From contig JAVEYG010000008.1 of NCBI GenBank assembly GCA_034003625.1, positions 1 through 64,000 of the forward strand: a stretch of 64,000 nucleotides of DNA, given 5' to 3'. The DNA is from GWE2-42-39 sp034003625 (GTDB taxonomy: Bacteria; Bacteroidota; Bacteroidia; Bacteroidales; Prolixibacteraceae). Shown here one piece after another: positions 8,721-17,268 of the stretch. The translations under genes were made by a program, and so were the position numbers. The notes beneath the pieces are model-generated. The model was given only the letters and a program-made list of their open reading frames with translations. It had not been told where the DNA came from and ran no database searches. Within the stretch, counting starts at the first letter, position 1. Every line of letters begins with the position of its first letter.

Positions 8721-9262
8721 CCCTTTTGATTTTGTATTTCTTTGATCCTCCTCTGGTGGTCTTTATATTGTTGTTCAATAAAAAACAACAACTCTCCTTC
8801 ATTCGAAAACGGTTGTATCCAGTTATTACTCACATCATAATACATATCAACAACTTTTATACTATCTAAAACGGGATTCCCTTTGATCTCAAAATCAGTT
8901 CTGCGGTTCTGCCCATCGAATAAATAAGGGTGAAAAAGTTTTCTTAAGAATTCAATCCTTTCGTGGGCCATAAATATTCTCGGACGATTCAACCGTTTAG
9001 CTTCCAGAAATTCTTTATGTGTAATGCCAGAGCCGTACCGGGGAAAAATAATTCCCAGGAACATATCGCAATCCTCAACCGCTTTCAGGCAAGCCTTTTC
9101 TTTATCCTCGGTGCAATCAACTGGCACATAAACACTGCCTTCTTTCGACATGATTACATCGTATTTGAATTTCTGTCTCAAAATAGCAGCGATCTGGTCC
9201 AATATGTATTCGTTCCCGTGAACCGTTGATGAAACCATTATTTTCAGCCGCTTTTTCCTCAT
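8717..9262 (-). CDS. DUF4062 domain protein
   Basis: A 181-residue protein whose first 110 residues match the DUF4062 pattern: KIMVSSTVHG at the start, an alternating alpha/beta fold, DCDMFLGIIFPRYGSGIT near residue 85, then HKEFLEAKRLNRPRIFM. The fold resembles TIR and nucleoside-deoxyribosyltransferase domains, and DUF4062 is often found at the head of NTPase or effector proteins. Here it is stand-alone with a charged helical tail. It overlaps the AlbA_2/ATPase gene by four bases (ATGA), so the two are almost certainly made together, probably as sensor or effector plus regulator. No catalytic function has been shown for this form. Confidence 0.8.
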   Translation of the reverse strand: MRKKRLKIMVSSTVHGNEYILDQIAAILRQKFKYDVIMSKEGSVYVPVDCTEDKEKACLKAVEDCDMFLGIIFPRYGSGITHKEFLEAKRLNRPRIFMAHERIEFLRKLFHPYLFDGQNRRTDFEIKGNPVLDSIKVVDMYYDVSNNWIQPFSNEGELLFFIEQQYKDHQRRIKEIQNQKG

Positions 9263-9272
9263 AAATTCCTAC

Positions 9273-10760
9273 TTATTTTCTTTTTAGCCGAAGCATAACC
9301 AATACGTTGTCGCCGATTTTTACCAAATCTTCCGAAATATTAAACCAGTAACACAGCCCGATAAAAACAATGCTGATGGCTGAACAACGGATAATCAGGT
9401 CAACCAAAAAGTGATTGAAAACCGGGATGATTTTCCCGGCAATAAATGCGAGCAGTCCGAAGAATAAACATTTTAAATGAGTACGGCGGTAAGGAAATAA
9501 TTGCATTTTCCAATTGAGATAAAACACGCGCATGGCCGATGCAAGCGCCAGCGACAATAAAGTACCAAATGCGGCCCCGTTCATTCCCCAAAGCGGGATA
9601 AATATCATGTAAAAAAGAACGGTTAAAACCACTAATAAGCCCACCGAATACGTCTGGATTTTATATTTATGCGAGGTGCTGATAATCTGTACACTGACCC
9701 CGGTAGAAACAACGATCAGGTTGGCCAGCGAGATCAGGACAATCACCCATTCGCCCCCGCCATATTGATCGGGCAGTATGGTAAAAATGTTGTGGAGATT
9801 GGTGGTCATCAGGATAAAAAGGAATAGCCCGATAAACAGTTGGTTGATGCTGCTTTTGTAATAAATATCGTTGATCGTTGCCCACTTGTTGTCTTTCCAG
9901 GCATCGGCAATAATGGTGGAAGAAATTTTACCAAGCGCCCGGTTGGGGATCAGGATAATAGACCCAAAGAAAAAGCTGATTGAATAAGCGCCGGTCAACG
10001 AAAGGTTGTAATATTCGTTCAGCATAATTTTGTCGACACTGGTCAGGGCCACGCTACTCAAGCCGCCAATAATCCCAAATACAGCAAGACTGATCATCTC
10101 TTTCCGCAACGGCGGCTGTATAAAACCAATGTTCGGACGAAGGTTGAACTGCCTTCTGTAAACAAGCAAACCCGCCAGATAAACTGCCGGAAAACTTAAA
10201 ATAACGACATATCCGAAAACGTACTGTGTAAAATTGATCCACCCAAAATAAAAGATAACCAGCAAAACAAGGTTGCCGATACGATAAAACAAATCGCTTA
10301 AAAAAGTCCCGGTTGTTGCGTCATAAAGCATTTTATTGTAGGTGTCCAGAATAAGGAAAAACATCCGGAAGAAAATGAGCGGGACCAGGTAATAAATGTA
10401 TTCAACAACAAGGGGCGAATCTTCTATATTGCTTTCAATAATGTACGGTTTCAGGATAAAAAAACTGATCAGCGAAATGGCAAAACCAATCATCCCAACA
10501 GTTCCTGCAAGAAATACAAACCCATTATGGTTCTTGTCTTTATCGCGAAAATAAGAGAATAAACGCGCGGTAACATTGGTAAAACCGAGGGTCGAGAATT
10601 GTGAATAAAGAGCCGAAACAGCAACCAGAATATTGATCAGCCCAAATTCTTCAGGAGACAATAATTTGGGTGTGATAATCCCAACGGTAAAAAAACCAAC
10701 AACAACCCCCAGGTATGAATAGGCCGCCCCTTTAATGGTTTGCCTTTTAATTACGCCCAT
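9273..10760 (-). CDS. Wzx-type polysaccharide flippase (MATE/MOP superfamily)
   Basis: A 495-residue membrane protein with about 14 hydrophobic segments and the MOP-superfamily N-terminus (KGAAYSYLGVVVGFFTVGII, then LLSPEEFGLINI). It would flip undecaprenyl-linked oligosaccharides across the inner membrane. It heads the leftward operon whose later genes make a CMP-activated nonulosonic acid, so the cargo may be a glycan containing that acid. The DUF4062 gene starts 10 bases downstream. No glycosyltransferase or Wzy polymerase is in view. A divergent promoter region of about 80 bases separates it from the YfhO gene. Confidence 0.9.
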   Translation of the reverse strand: MGVIKRQTIKGAAYSYLGVVVGFFTVGIITPKLLSPEEFGLINILVAVSALYSQFSTLGFTNVTARLFSYFRDKDKNHNGFVFLAGTVGMIGFAISLISFFILKPYIIESNIEDSPLVVEYIYYLVPLIFFRMFFLILDTYNKMLYDATTGTFLSDLFYRIGNLVLLVIFYFGWINFTQYVFGYVVILSFPAVYLAGLLVYRRQFNLRPNIGFIQPPLRKEMISLAVFGIIGGLSSVALTSVDKIMLNEYYNLSLTGAYSISFFFGSIILIPNRALGKISSTIIADAWKDNKWATINDIYYKSSINQLFIGLFLFILMTTNLHNIFTILPDQYGGGEWVIVLISLANLIVVSTGVSVQIISTSHKYKIQTYSVGLLVVLTVLFYMIFIPLWGMNGAAFGTLLSLALASAMRVFYLNWKMQLFPYRRTHLKCLFFGLLAFIAGKIIPVFNHFLVDLIIRCSAISIVFIGLCYWFNISEDLVKIGDNVLVMLRLKRK

Positions 10761-10838
10761 TTATTTCAGCAATGATTTAAAAAGGTTTATTTTTGCTAAC
10801 GACGAAATTACGAATTTATCATTTACTGCAACACGAAT

Positions 10839-13322
10839 ATGGATACAAAAGCCATTCTGCAAAAAATGGGGCCTTATCTGGCGGCCATCCTGCTTTTCTT
10901 AGTTATCAGCGTAATTTATTTTTCTCCGGTACTGGAAGGAAAAAAAGTTCAAAGTTCTGATGGCGCCCAGTTTCAGGGAATGGCCAAAGAGATTGTGGAT
11001 TACCGCAATGCAACCGGCAAAGAAGCGCTGTGGTCAAACAACATGTTCAGCGGAATGCCGGCTTATCTGACCTCAACGTTTTATCCGGGCGAACTCCCCG
11101 CCAAAATACAAAAAGCAGTAGTTTCCATCTCGCGCCCGGTAATGATTTTAACTTTGAGTTTTCTATTTTTTTTCATTCTTTGCCTAAGCCTCGACATCAG
11201 TTTATGGGCCGCCTTTGCGGCGAGCCTGGCCTACGGTTTTATGACCTTCACTTTTGTGGTGATGGTCACCGGGCATTTCACCAAAGCGCATACACTCACT
11301 TATGTTTCGTTATTGGTGGCCGGGGCGCTGATGGCTTACAAAAAGAACCGCGCCGCCGGAAGTTTGATTGTCGCAATCGCACTGGCCTGGATGCTGAGCG
11401 CCAACCACCTGCAAATGACCTACTATGCCGCTATACTGATGCTGATATTGGGCATTACGTATCTGGTGTTTGCCATCCGCGAAAAAACGTTTCCCGGTTT
11501 TGTAAAAACTTCGCTGATGTTACTGGTGGCCGTCATTCTGGCGGTGGGGGCCAACTTTTCGCGCCTGTACACCACCTATGAGTACGGAAAATATTCGATG
11601 CGCAGCAAATCGGAATTGACATTGAACAAAGAAAACAAAACCAGCGGCCTCGACAAAGATTACATCCTCGATTATAGTTACGACCTCGGCGAAGCAATGA
11701 CCGCCTTCATTCCGCGCTTCAAAGGCGGGGGGATGATGGAACCGCTGGGCGAAAATTCAGCTTTTTACAAAGAACTCGAAAAATTACAGGGTAAAAAACT
11801 GGCCGAAGACTTTTCAAAGAATGCCCCGCTCTACTGGGGAAGCCAGCCTATTTCAGGGGCGCCGTTTTATTTCGGGGCTGTTCTTTGTTTCCTGTTTGTA
11901 CTCGGCTTATTTGTACTGAAAGGAAAAGACAAATGGTGGTTAGTGGCCGTAGTCGTGGTTTCATTTTTACTGTCGCTGGGCAAAAATTTCTCATTGCTCA
12001 GCAACCTGATGCTCGATTATTTTCCGGGCTACAATAAATTCCGCGATGTAAAAAATATCATTGTCATCCAGCAGTTTGCAATGGCTTTGTCAGGTGTACT
12101 GGCTATCCGCGAAATTTACCTGCGGAAAATCACGAATGCTGAATTTATGAAAAGCCTGAAATATGCCACCGGGATAACCGGCGGGTTCGCCTTTGTTTTT
12201 GTTGTTTTGCCCGGATTGGCCGGAAATTTTTCCGGGGCAACCGATGCCCAGTATTTGCAGATGGGCTGGCCAAAACAATTGATCGACGCCTTGCAGGACG
12301 ACCGCCGGATGGTATTGCGTACCGACGCTTTCCGTTCGCTGGTTTTTGTGCTATTGGCCGCCGCCGGTTTGTGGGCATTCTGGAAAAATAAACTGAAAGC
12401 AAAATACGCCGTCGTTCTTTGGGTCGCTTTGGTGTTGGTTGATATGTGGCCGGTGAACAAGAAATATTTCAACAATGATAATTTCAGCTCGAAAAAGGAA
12501 GTAGCCGAACCGTTTAAAAAGACGGCAGCCGACATGGCAATTGAAAGAGACAACGATTTATATTTCCGGGTACTGAACCTGCGAAACCCGTTTGCCGATT
12601 CGCGTACTTCGTATTTCCACAAATCGATTGGCGGGTATCACGGCGCCAAAATGAAACGCTATAACGAACTGTTCCAGTACCAGATACAACCCGAAATGCA
12701 ACGACTGATAGCCGGGTTCCAATCACCGGGAACCATCGATTCATTGATTTCGACATTGCCGGTAATGAACATGCTGAATACCCGTTACATTATTTATGAC
12801 ACGGAGCAGGCGCCGATCACCAACCCTGCTGCATTGGGAAATGCATGGTTGGTTTCGTCGGTAAAAATGGTTGAAAATGCCGACCAGGAAATCATGGCGC
12901 TCGCAAAATTCAATCCTGAAAAAGAAGCTATTGTCAATACACGTTTCCGTTCGTTGATGGACGAAAAAACCTTCAGCGCCAAAGGTTCGGTAAAACTGAC
13001 CGAATATCAGCCCAATTATCTGAAATACGAAGCCAATGTAAACGGTGAACAACTGGCTGTTTTTTCCGAAATTTATTACCCGAAAGGCTGGAAAGCGTTT
13101 GTCGACGGGAAAGAAACGCCCCATTTCCAGGTGAACTACGTGCTGCGCGCCATGTTGCTGCCCGGTGGAACACACGAAGTGGAATTCCGTTTTGAACCGC
13201 AATCGTATTTCATTGGGAACAAAATCTCGATGGCCAGTTCCGTCCTGCTCCTCCTGGCAATCACAGCCGTTTTGTTTTTCAGGATAAAAACACAAAAAGA
13301 TGAAGAAACAGAAAAAATTTAA
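10839..13322 (+). CDS. YfhO-family membrane protein
   Basis: An 827-residue protein with one N-terminal membrane segment, an extracytoplasmic loop (about residues 35-90) and about ten further membrane segments, then a soluble C-terminal beta-rich domain (about 590-790) and a last anchor. This is the organisation of YfhO, a GT-C-fold membrane protein needed for glycosylation of lipoteichoic acid in Bacillus; the Bacteroidota role is unproven. Landmarks include the early acidic loop SSDGAQFQGMAKEI and the C-terminal FSEIYYPKGWKAFVDG block found in most members. It overlaps ftsX by 23 bases. A Bacteroidota -7-like word TATTTTTG lies at 10788-10795, but no convincing -33 was found. Confidence 0.88.
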   Translation: MDTKAILQKMGPYLAAILLFLVISVIYFSPVLEGKKVQSSDGAQFQGMAKEIVDYRNATGKEALWSNNMFSGMPAYLTSTFYPGELPAKIQKAVVSISRPVMILTLSFLFFFILCLSLDISLWAAFAASLAYGFMTFTFVVMVTGHFTKAHTLTYVSLLVAGALMAYKKNRAAGSLIVAIALAWMLSANHLQMTYYAAILMLILGITYLVFAIREKTFPGFVKTSLMLLVAVILAVGANFSRLYTTYEYGKYSMRSKSELTLNKENKTSGLDKDYILDYSYDLGEAMTAFIPRFKGGGMMEPLGENSAFYKELEKLQGKKLAEDFSKNAPLYWGSQPISGAPFYFGAVLCFLFVLGLFVLKGKDKWWLVAVVVVSFLLSLGKNFSLLSNLMLDYFPGYNKFRDVKNIIVIQQFAMALSGVLAIREIYLRKITNAEFMKSLKYATGITGGFAFVFVVLPGLAGNFSGATDAQYLQMGWPKQLIDALQDDRRMVLRTDAFRSLVFVLLAAAGLWAFWKNKLKAKYAVVLWVALVLVDMWPVNKKYFNNDNFSSKKEVAEPFKKTAADMAIERDNDLYFRVLNLRNPFADSRTSYFHKSIGGYHGAKMKRYNELFQYQIQPEMQRLIAGFQSPGTIDSLISTLPVMNMLNTRYIIYDTEQAPITNPAALGNAWLVSSVKMVENADQEIMALAKFNPEKEAIVNTRFRSLMDEKTFSAKGSVKLTEYQPNYLKYEANVNGEQLAVFSEIYYPKGWKAFVDGKETPHFQVNYVLRAMLLPGGTHEVEFRFEPQSYFIGNKISMASSVLLLLAITAVLFFRIKTQKDEETEKI

Positions 13323-14172
13323 ACGGCGGGTTTTCCGGTCGTATCTCAGCGCAACAGTGAGCATCTCGCTGGTGCTGTTTCTTTTCGGCTTATTCGCCCT
13401 GTTAGTGCTGAATGCCGACAAACTTTCGGATTACGTGCGTGAAAACATCGGTTTTACGCTCATTCTTCACGAAGATGTCAAAGAAGTGGATGTGGCACGG
13501 TTGCAGAAGATATTAGATGCTTCCGATCCGGTAAAATCCACCCGTTATATCGATAAGGAAACGGCAGCCAAACAGCTTCAGGAAGATTTGGGCGAGGATT
13601 TTCAGGGCTTCCTTGGTTTCAACCCGCTGCTTTCGTCCATCGATGTAAAACTGTATGCCGAATACACCCATCCCGACAGCGTTGCCATTTTGGAAAAAGA
13701 ATTTTTACAACACCCTCAGATAAAAGAAATACATTACCAACGCGACTTGGTCCGGCTAATCAATGAGAATGTCCGTAAAGTTGGTCTGTTCCTGGCCCTT
13801 TTCTCGGTTTTGCTGCTCTTTATTTTCACCTCGCTCATTCACAATACCATCCGTATTTCGGTTTATTCCCAGCGTTTCATTATCAATACCATGCAATTGG
13901 TGGGCGCCACGCGTGGTTTTATCCGTAAACCGTTTATTATAAGAAGCGTCACTTACGGAATTGTCGGCGCGCTGGTTTCAAATACGCTATTGGCAGTCCT
14001 TTTCATAAGTTACAAAAACGATTTTGCCGGTATTTTTAAAATCTCGGGATACGAAACCCTTGGTATCGTTTTTCTTTTTGTATTGGCAATGGGCATCCTT
14101 ATTTCGTGGCTGTCGACCTGGGTTGCCGTCAACAAATTCCTTCGTCTCCGGTTCGATGAGCTGTTTTATTAA
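13300..14172 (+). CDS. ftsX: cell division protein FtsX
   Basis: A 290-residue FtsX: a basic cytoplasmic N-terminus, a first membrane helix (about residues 18-40), an extracytoplasmic FtsX-ECD domain (about 45-155) and three further helices in an ABC-permease fold. In the cell it pairs with the FtsE ATPase and, in the divisome, controls peptidoglycan hydrolases. The ATG at 13300 lies inside the end of the YfhO gene and gives the lysine-rich N-terminus typical of Bacteroidota FtsX. ftsE is not in the window, as is common in this phylum. The following genes (DUF3098, uppP, truB, queA) are the usual neighbours. Confidence 0.92.
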   Translation: MKKQKKFKRRVFRSYLSATVSISLVLFLFGLFALLVLNADKLSDYVRENIGFTLILHEDVKEVDVARLQKILDASDPVKSTRYIDKETAAKQLQEDLGEDFQGFLGFNPLLSSIDVKLYAEYTHPDSVAILEKEFLQHPQIKEIHYQRDLVRLINENVRKVGLFLALFSVLLLFIFTSLIHNTIRISVYSQRFIINTMQLVGATRGFIRKPFIIRSVTYGIVGALVSNTLLAVLFISYKNDFAGIFKISGYETLGIVFLFVLAMGILISWLSTWVAVNKFLRLRFDELFY

Positions 14173-14240
14173 TTCAACTTTCATAATTCTGTAAACCTGT
14201 TATACAGAAAATAGTTACCTTTATCGAAATATTTTTGAAT

Positions 14241-14495
14241 ATGGCTAAAAAAGAACAAACAGAAACAAAACAAGGTTTTGCACTTGCCAGGGAGAACTAT
14301 AAGCTATTAGTTATTGGTTTTGCGATTATTATCCTGGGGTTCATCCTGATGGTTGGTGGTAAAAGCGGCGACCCGAATGTTTTTAACCCCAAAATTTTTA
14401 GTTTTCGCCGTATTACCCTTGCCCCTATGATAGTGTTATTTGGCTTTCTGTTCGAGATTTATGCCATTATGAAAAAACCCAAATCGGATAATTGA
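14241..14495 (+). CDS. DUF3098 small membrane protein
   Basis: An 84-residue protein with two membrane helices (about residues 20-40 and 55-75) and the internal motif MVGGKSGDPNVFNP, which identifies DUF3098. The family is restricted to Bacteroidota and is nearly always between ftsX and uppP; a role in envelope growth is inferred only from that position. The ATG at 14241 is chosen: an in-frame TTG six bases upstream would add only two residues. The stop is six bases before the uppP start. Confidence 0.88.
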   Translation: MAKKEQTETKQGFALARENYKLLVIGFAIIILGFILMVGGKSGDPNVFNPKIFSFRRITLAPMIVLFGFLFEIYAIMKKPKSDN

Positions 14496-14501
14496 TCCAG
14501 C

Positions 14502-15281
14502 ATGAATTCACTTCAGGCATTTTTGCTGGGCATTATCCAGGGACTCACCGAATTCCTGCCTGTCAGTTCAAGTGGCCACCTCGAAATCGGAAATTACCTT
14601 TTTGGCATCGATGCACACAGTAATTTGTTGTTCGCGGTTGTTGTCCATGGCGCAACTGTTCTCTCCACCATTGTCGTTTTCCGGAAAGATATCGGGTCTC
14701 TCCTGCAAGGGCTTTTCAAATGGCAATGGAACGAAGAAACCCAATACATTGCCAAACTGCTATTTTCTTCCATTCCGGTAGCAATCGTTGGCCTCCTTTT
14801 TCAACAGGAAATCGCTTCGCTGTTCGGTTCCAACCTTTTGCTTGTAGGCGCCATGCTGTTAGTCACCGCCACTATTCTTTCATTTACTTATTTTGCAAAA
14901 TCGGGCGACAAGTCCATCCGTTTCCGGGATGCGCTCATGATCGGACTGGCGCAAACAGTGGCCGTAGTACCGGGTATCTCCCGCAGCGGATCGACCATTG
15001 CAACCGCCATTTTACTGAAAAACAAACGCGAAGAGGCAGCCCGGTTTTCATTTCTGATGGTACTGCTTCCTATCATTGGGGCCAATATCATGGATGCAAT
15101 GAATGGCGAAATGAATTCAGGAGAAATAGGAATTCTTCCGCTGCTGGTTGGTTTTCTTGCTGCATTTATTTCGGGGCTTCTGGCTTGTAAATGGATGATC
15201 GGTATTGTAAAAAAAGGCAAACTGATTTATTTCGCCGTTTATTGCTTAATTGCCGGACTAATTGCTATCTTTGCGGCCTGA
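14502..15281 (+). CDS. uppP: undecaprenyl-diphosphatase UppP
   Basis: A 259-residue UppP/BacA with both catalytic signatures: QGLTEFLPVSSSGHLEIG at residues 14-31 and PGISRSGSTIATAILL near 160. It removes a phosphate from undecaprenyl pyrophosphate at the inner membrane, regenerating the lipid carrier for peptidoglycan and surface polysaccharide, and its loss increases bacitracin sensitivity in other bacteria. About eight membrane segments are visible and the length is normal. It follows DUF3098 by six bases and leads into truB. Confidence 0.95.
   Translation: MNSLQAFLLGIIQGLTEFLPVSSSGHLEIGNYLFGIDAHSNLLFAVVVHGATVLSTIVVFRKDIGSLLQGLFKWQWNEETQYIAKLLFSSIPVAIVGLLFQQEIASLFGSNLLLVGAMLLVTATILSFTYFAKSGDKSIRFRDALMIGLAQTVAVVPGISRSGSTIATAILLKNKREEAARFSFLMVLLPIIGANIMDAMNGEMNSGEIGILPLLVGFLAAFISGLLACKWMIGIVKKGKLIYFAVYCLIAGLIAIFAA
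15266..15273 (+). promoter_or_regulatory. possible Bacteroidota -7 element for truB
   Basis: TATCTTTG matches the Bacteroidota TAnnTTTG word exactly and lies 58 bases before the truB ATG, inside the end of uppP. The -33 match is poor (only ATTG at 15241-15244). It could add a truB start to readthrough from uppP. Confidence 0.3.
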
Positions 15282-15331
15282 ATTTAGCCAGCTTATTACA
15301 ATTGCAAATCTCTTATTTAAAAGATTTTCCT

Positions 15332-16045
15332 ATGGGAAAATCGATACATGACTTTAATTTTCAGGAAGGAGAAATCCTTCTTTTTGACAAGGAACTGGAA
15401 TGGACCTCATTTGATCTGGTGCAGAAAGTACGCAACAATCTTTGCCGTGCACTGGGTGTCAAAAAATTGAAAGTGGGCCATGCCGGGACACTTGATCCCA
15501 AAGCTACCGGGTTGATGATCCTTTGCACCGGCAAAGCAACCAAGCAAATCGAATCGCTCCAGTCCGAAGAAAAAGAGTATATTGCCTCCCTGAAATTAGG
15601 CGCTACCACGCCATCCTTCGACCTCGAAAACGAAGAAGACGTAATCTACCCAACCAGCCACATCACCCGGGAACTGGTTTTGGAAGCCCTTCAGAAGTTT
15701 GAAGGTATTACGGATCAGGTTCCACCCCTTTTCAGCGCGATAAAGGTTGACGGGAAGAGGGCGTACAAACATGCCCGAAAAGGCGAAGAGATTGAACTGA
15801 AAGCCCGGCAAATTTTTATTCGTGAAATAGAACTGCAACAATTTTCAACAGAAGAAATCATCATTCGCGTAATATGCAGCAAAGGGACATATATCCGTGC
15901 CCTTGCCCGCGATCTGGGGCAGTCGCTTAACAGCGGGGCTTATCTCACAGCCCTTCGCCGAACCCGGATCGGAAATTTTTCTGTAGAAAACGCATTCTTA
16001 ATGGAAAATTTTTTAAAAATTCTCAAAGGAAACGTAACGAATTGA
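15332..16045 (+). CDS. truB: tRNA pseudouridine-55 synthase TruB
   Basis: A 237-residue TruB that converts U55 of the tRNA T-loop to pseudouridine. The catalytic aspartate is in HAGTLDPKATGLMI; other family blocks are VPPLFSAIKVDGKRAYKHAR and CSKGTYIRALARDLG. The ATG at 15332 is chosen because the open frame upstream lies inside uppP and shows no TruB similarity, whereas MGKSIHDFNFQEGE is a typical Bacteroidota TruB N-terminus. The C-terminal PUA-like tail is short, as in this phylum. Confidence 0.95.
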   Translation: MGKSIHDFNFQEGEILLFDKELEWTSFDLVQKVRNNLCRALGVKKLKVGHAGTLDPKATGLMILCTGKATKQIESLQSEEKEYIASLKLGATTPSFDLENEEDVIYPTSHITRELVLEALQKFEGITDQVPPLFSAIKVDGKRAYKHARKGEEIELKARQIFIREIELQQFSTEEIIIRVICSKGTYIRALARDLGQSLNSGAYLTALRRTRIGNFSVENAFLMENFLKILKGNVTN

Positions 16046-16051
16046 ATATTG

Positions 16052-16066
16052 CCCCGTAAAACGGGG
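16052..16066 (+). terminator. small hairpin after truB
   Basis: CCCCGT and ACGGGG form a 6-base-pair stem with a 3-base loop, six bases after the truB stop. Only a loose T-rich run (GCTTTT) follows, so this is a weak terminator or attenuator before queA. Confidence 0.45.
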
Positions 16067-16174
16067 TCATGCTTTTATGCCGATGCTTTTCCCTTCACGA
16101 AAGTAAAAACAGGATAAAAATCGGAATAAAAGGAAAATTGGAAGACGAATACAAAAAATAAACTACATACAGAC

Positions 16175-17224
16175 ATGAAGTTATCGAAATTTAAATACAA
16201 TCTGTCCGATGGTTTGATTGCCCTTCATCCGGCTGAAAACCGTGACGAGTCGAGGCTGATGGTGTTGAACCGCAAAACAAAAACCATTGAACATCGCATC
16301 TTTAAAGATGTCAAGGACTACTTTAACGACAAGGATGTAATGGTGTTCAACGACACAAAGGTCTTTCCTGCCCGGCTGAATGGCAATAAAGAAAAAACCG
16401 GTGCCGAGATCGAGGTTTTTCTGCTGCGGGAATTAAACCGCGAACAGCGCTTATGGGACGTATTAGTTGATCCGGCCCGCAAAATCCGTATCGGCAATAA
16501 ATTGTATTTTGGCGACGACGACCTGTTGGTTGCCGAAGTAATCGACAATACCACCTCACGTGGGAGAACCCTCCGCTTTCTTTTCGATGGCCCTTATGAT
16601 GAATTTAAAAAAGCGCTTTACGGACTGGGCGAAACACCACTGCCCAAGTTCATTAACCGGAGCGTACAACCGGAGGACAAAGACCGCTATCAGACTATTT
16701 TTGCCAAACACGAAGGAGCTGTGGCTGCACCCACCGCCGGTCTTCATTTCAGCCGCGAATTGATGAAGCGACTTGAAATTATCGGCCTTGAATTTGCGTA
16801 CATCACCCTACACGTAGGGCTTGGAAATTTCCGAAACGTGGATGTGGAAGACCTTACCAAACATAAGATGGATTCGGAACAAATCTGGATTACCGAAAAA
16901 GCCTGCGAAGTGGTCAACCGGGCAAAAGACAACCGGAAAAGTGTCTGTGCCGTGGGGACAACAGTGATGCGGACCTTAGAAAGTTCGGTGTCGACACAGG
17001 GTCACCTGAAGCCTTTTGAAGGTTGGACCAACAAATTTATTTTTCCACCTTACGATTTCAGCGTGGCTGATAAAATGATCACCAATTTCCATCTTCCTTA
17101 TTCAACACTGCTGATGATGGTGGCAGCTTTTGGTGGTTATGAATTTGTAATGAAAGCTTACGACGAAGCGATCAAGCAAAAATATCGCTTTGGCACTTAT
17201 GGCGACGCAATGCTGATTATCTGA
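16175..17224 (+). CDS. queA: S-adenosylmethionine:tRNA ribosyltransferase-isomerase QueA
   Basis: A 349-residue QueA, which moves the ribosyl group of S-adenosylmethionine onto preQ1 in tRNA to make epoxyqueuosine. Family landmarks are LIALHPAENRDESRLMVL (residues 12-29), VMVFNDTKVFPARLNG (about 53-68), VAAPTAGLHF (about 184) and GLGNFRNVDVEDLTKHKMDS (about 212-231). Length is normal. It ends the rightward core block and converges with the leftward PUL1 genes; the 44 bases between the two stops contain no obvious terminator. Confidence 0.95.
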   Translation: MKLSKFKYNLSDGLIALHPAENRDESRLMVLNRKTKTIEHRIFKDVKDYFNDKDVMVFNDTKVFPARLNGNKEKTGAEIEVFLLRELNREQRLWDVLVDPARKIRIGNKLYFGDDDLLVAEVIDNTTSRGRTLRFLFDGPYDEFKKALYGLGETPLPKFINRSVQPEDKDRYQTIFAKHEGAVAAPTAGLHFSRELMKRLEIIGLEFAYITLHVGLGNFRNVDVEDLTKHKMDSEQIWITEKACEVVNRAKDNRKSVCAVGTTVMRTLESSVSTQGHLKPFEGWTNKFIFPPYDFSVADKMITNFHLPYSTLLMMVAAFGGYEFVMKAYDEAIKQKYRFGTYGDAMLII

Positions 17225-17268
17225 TCAAGAAAAATAAGCGCAGCTCATTTGTACCGGATTTCAGGAAA

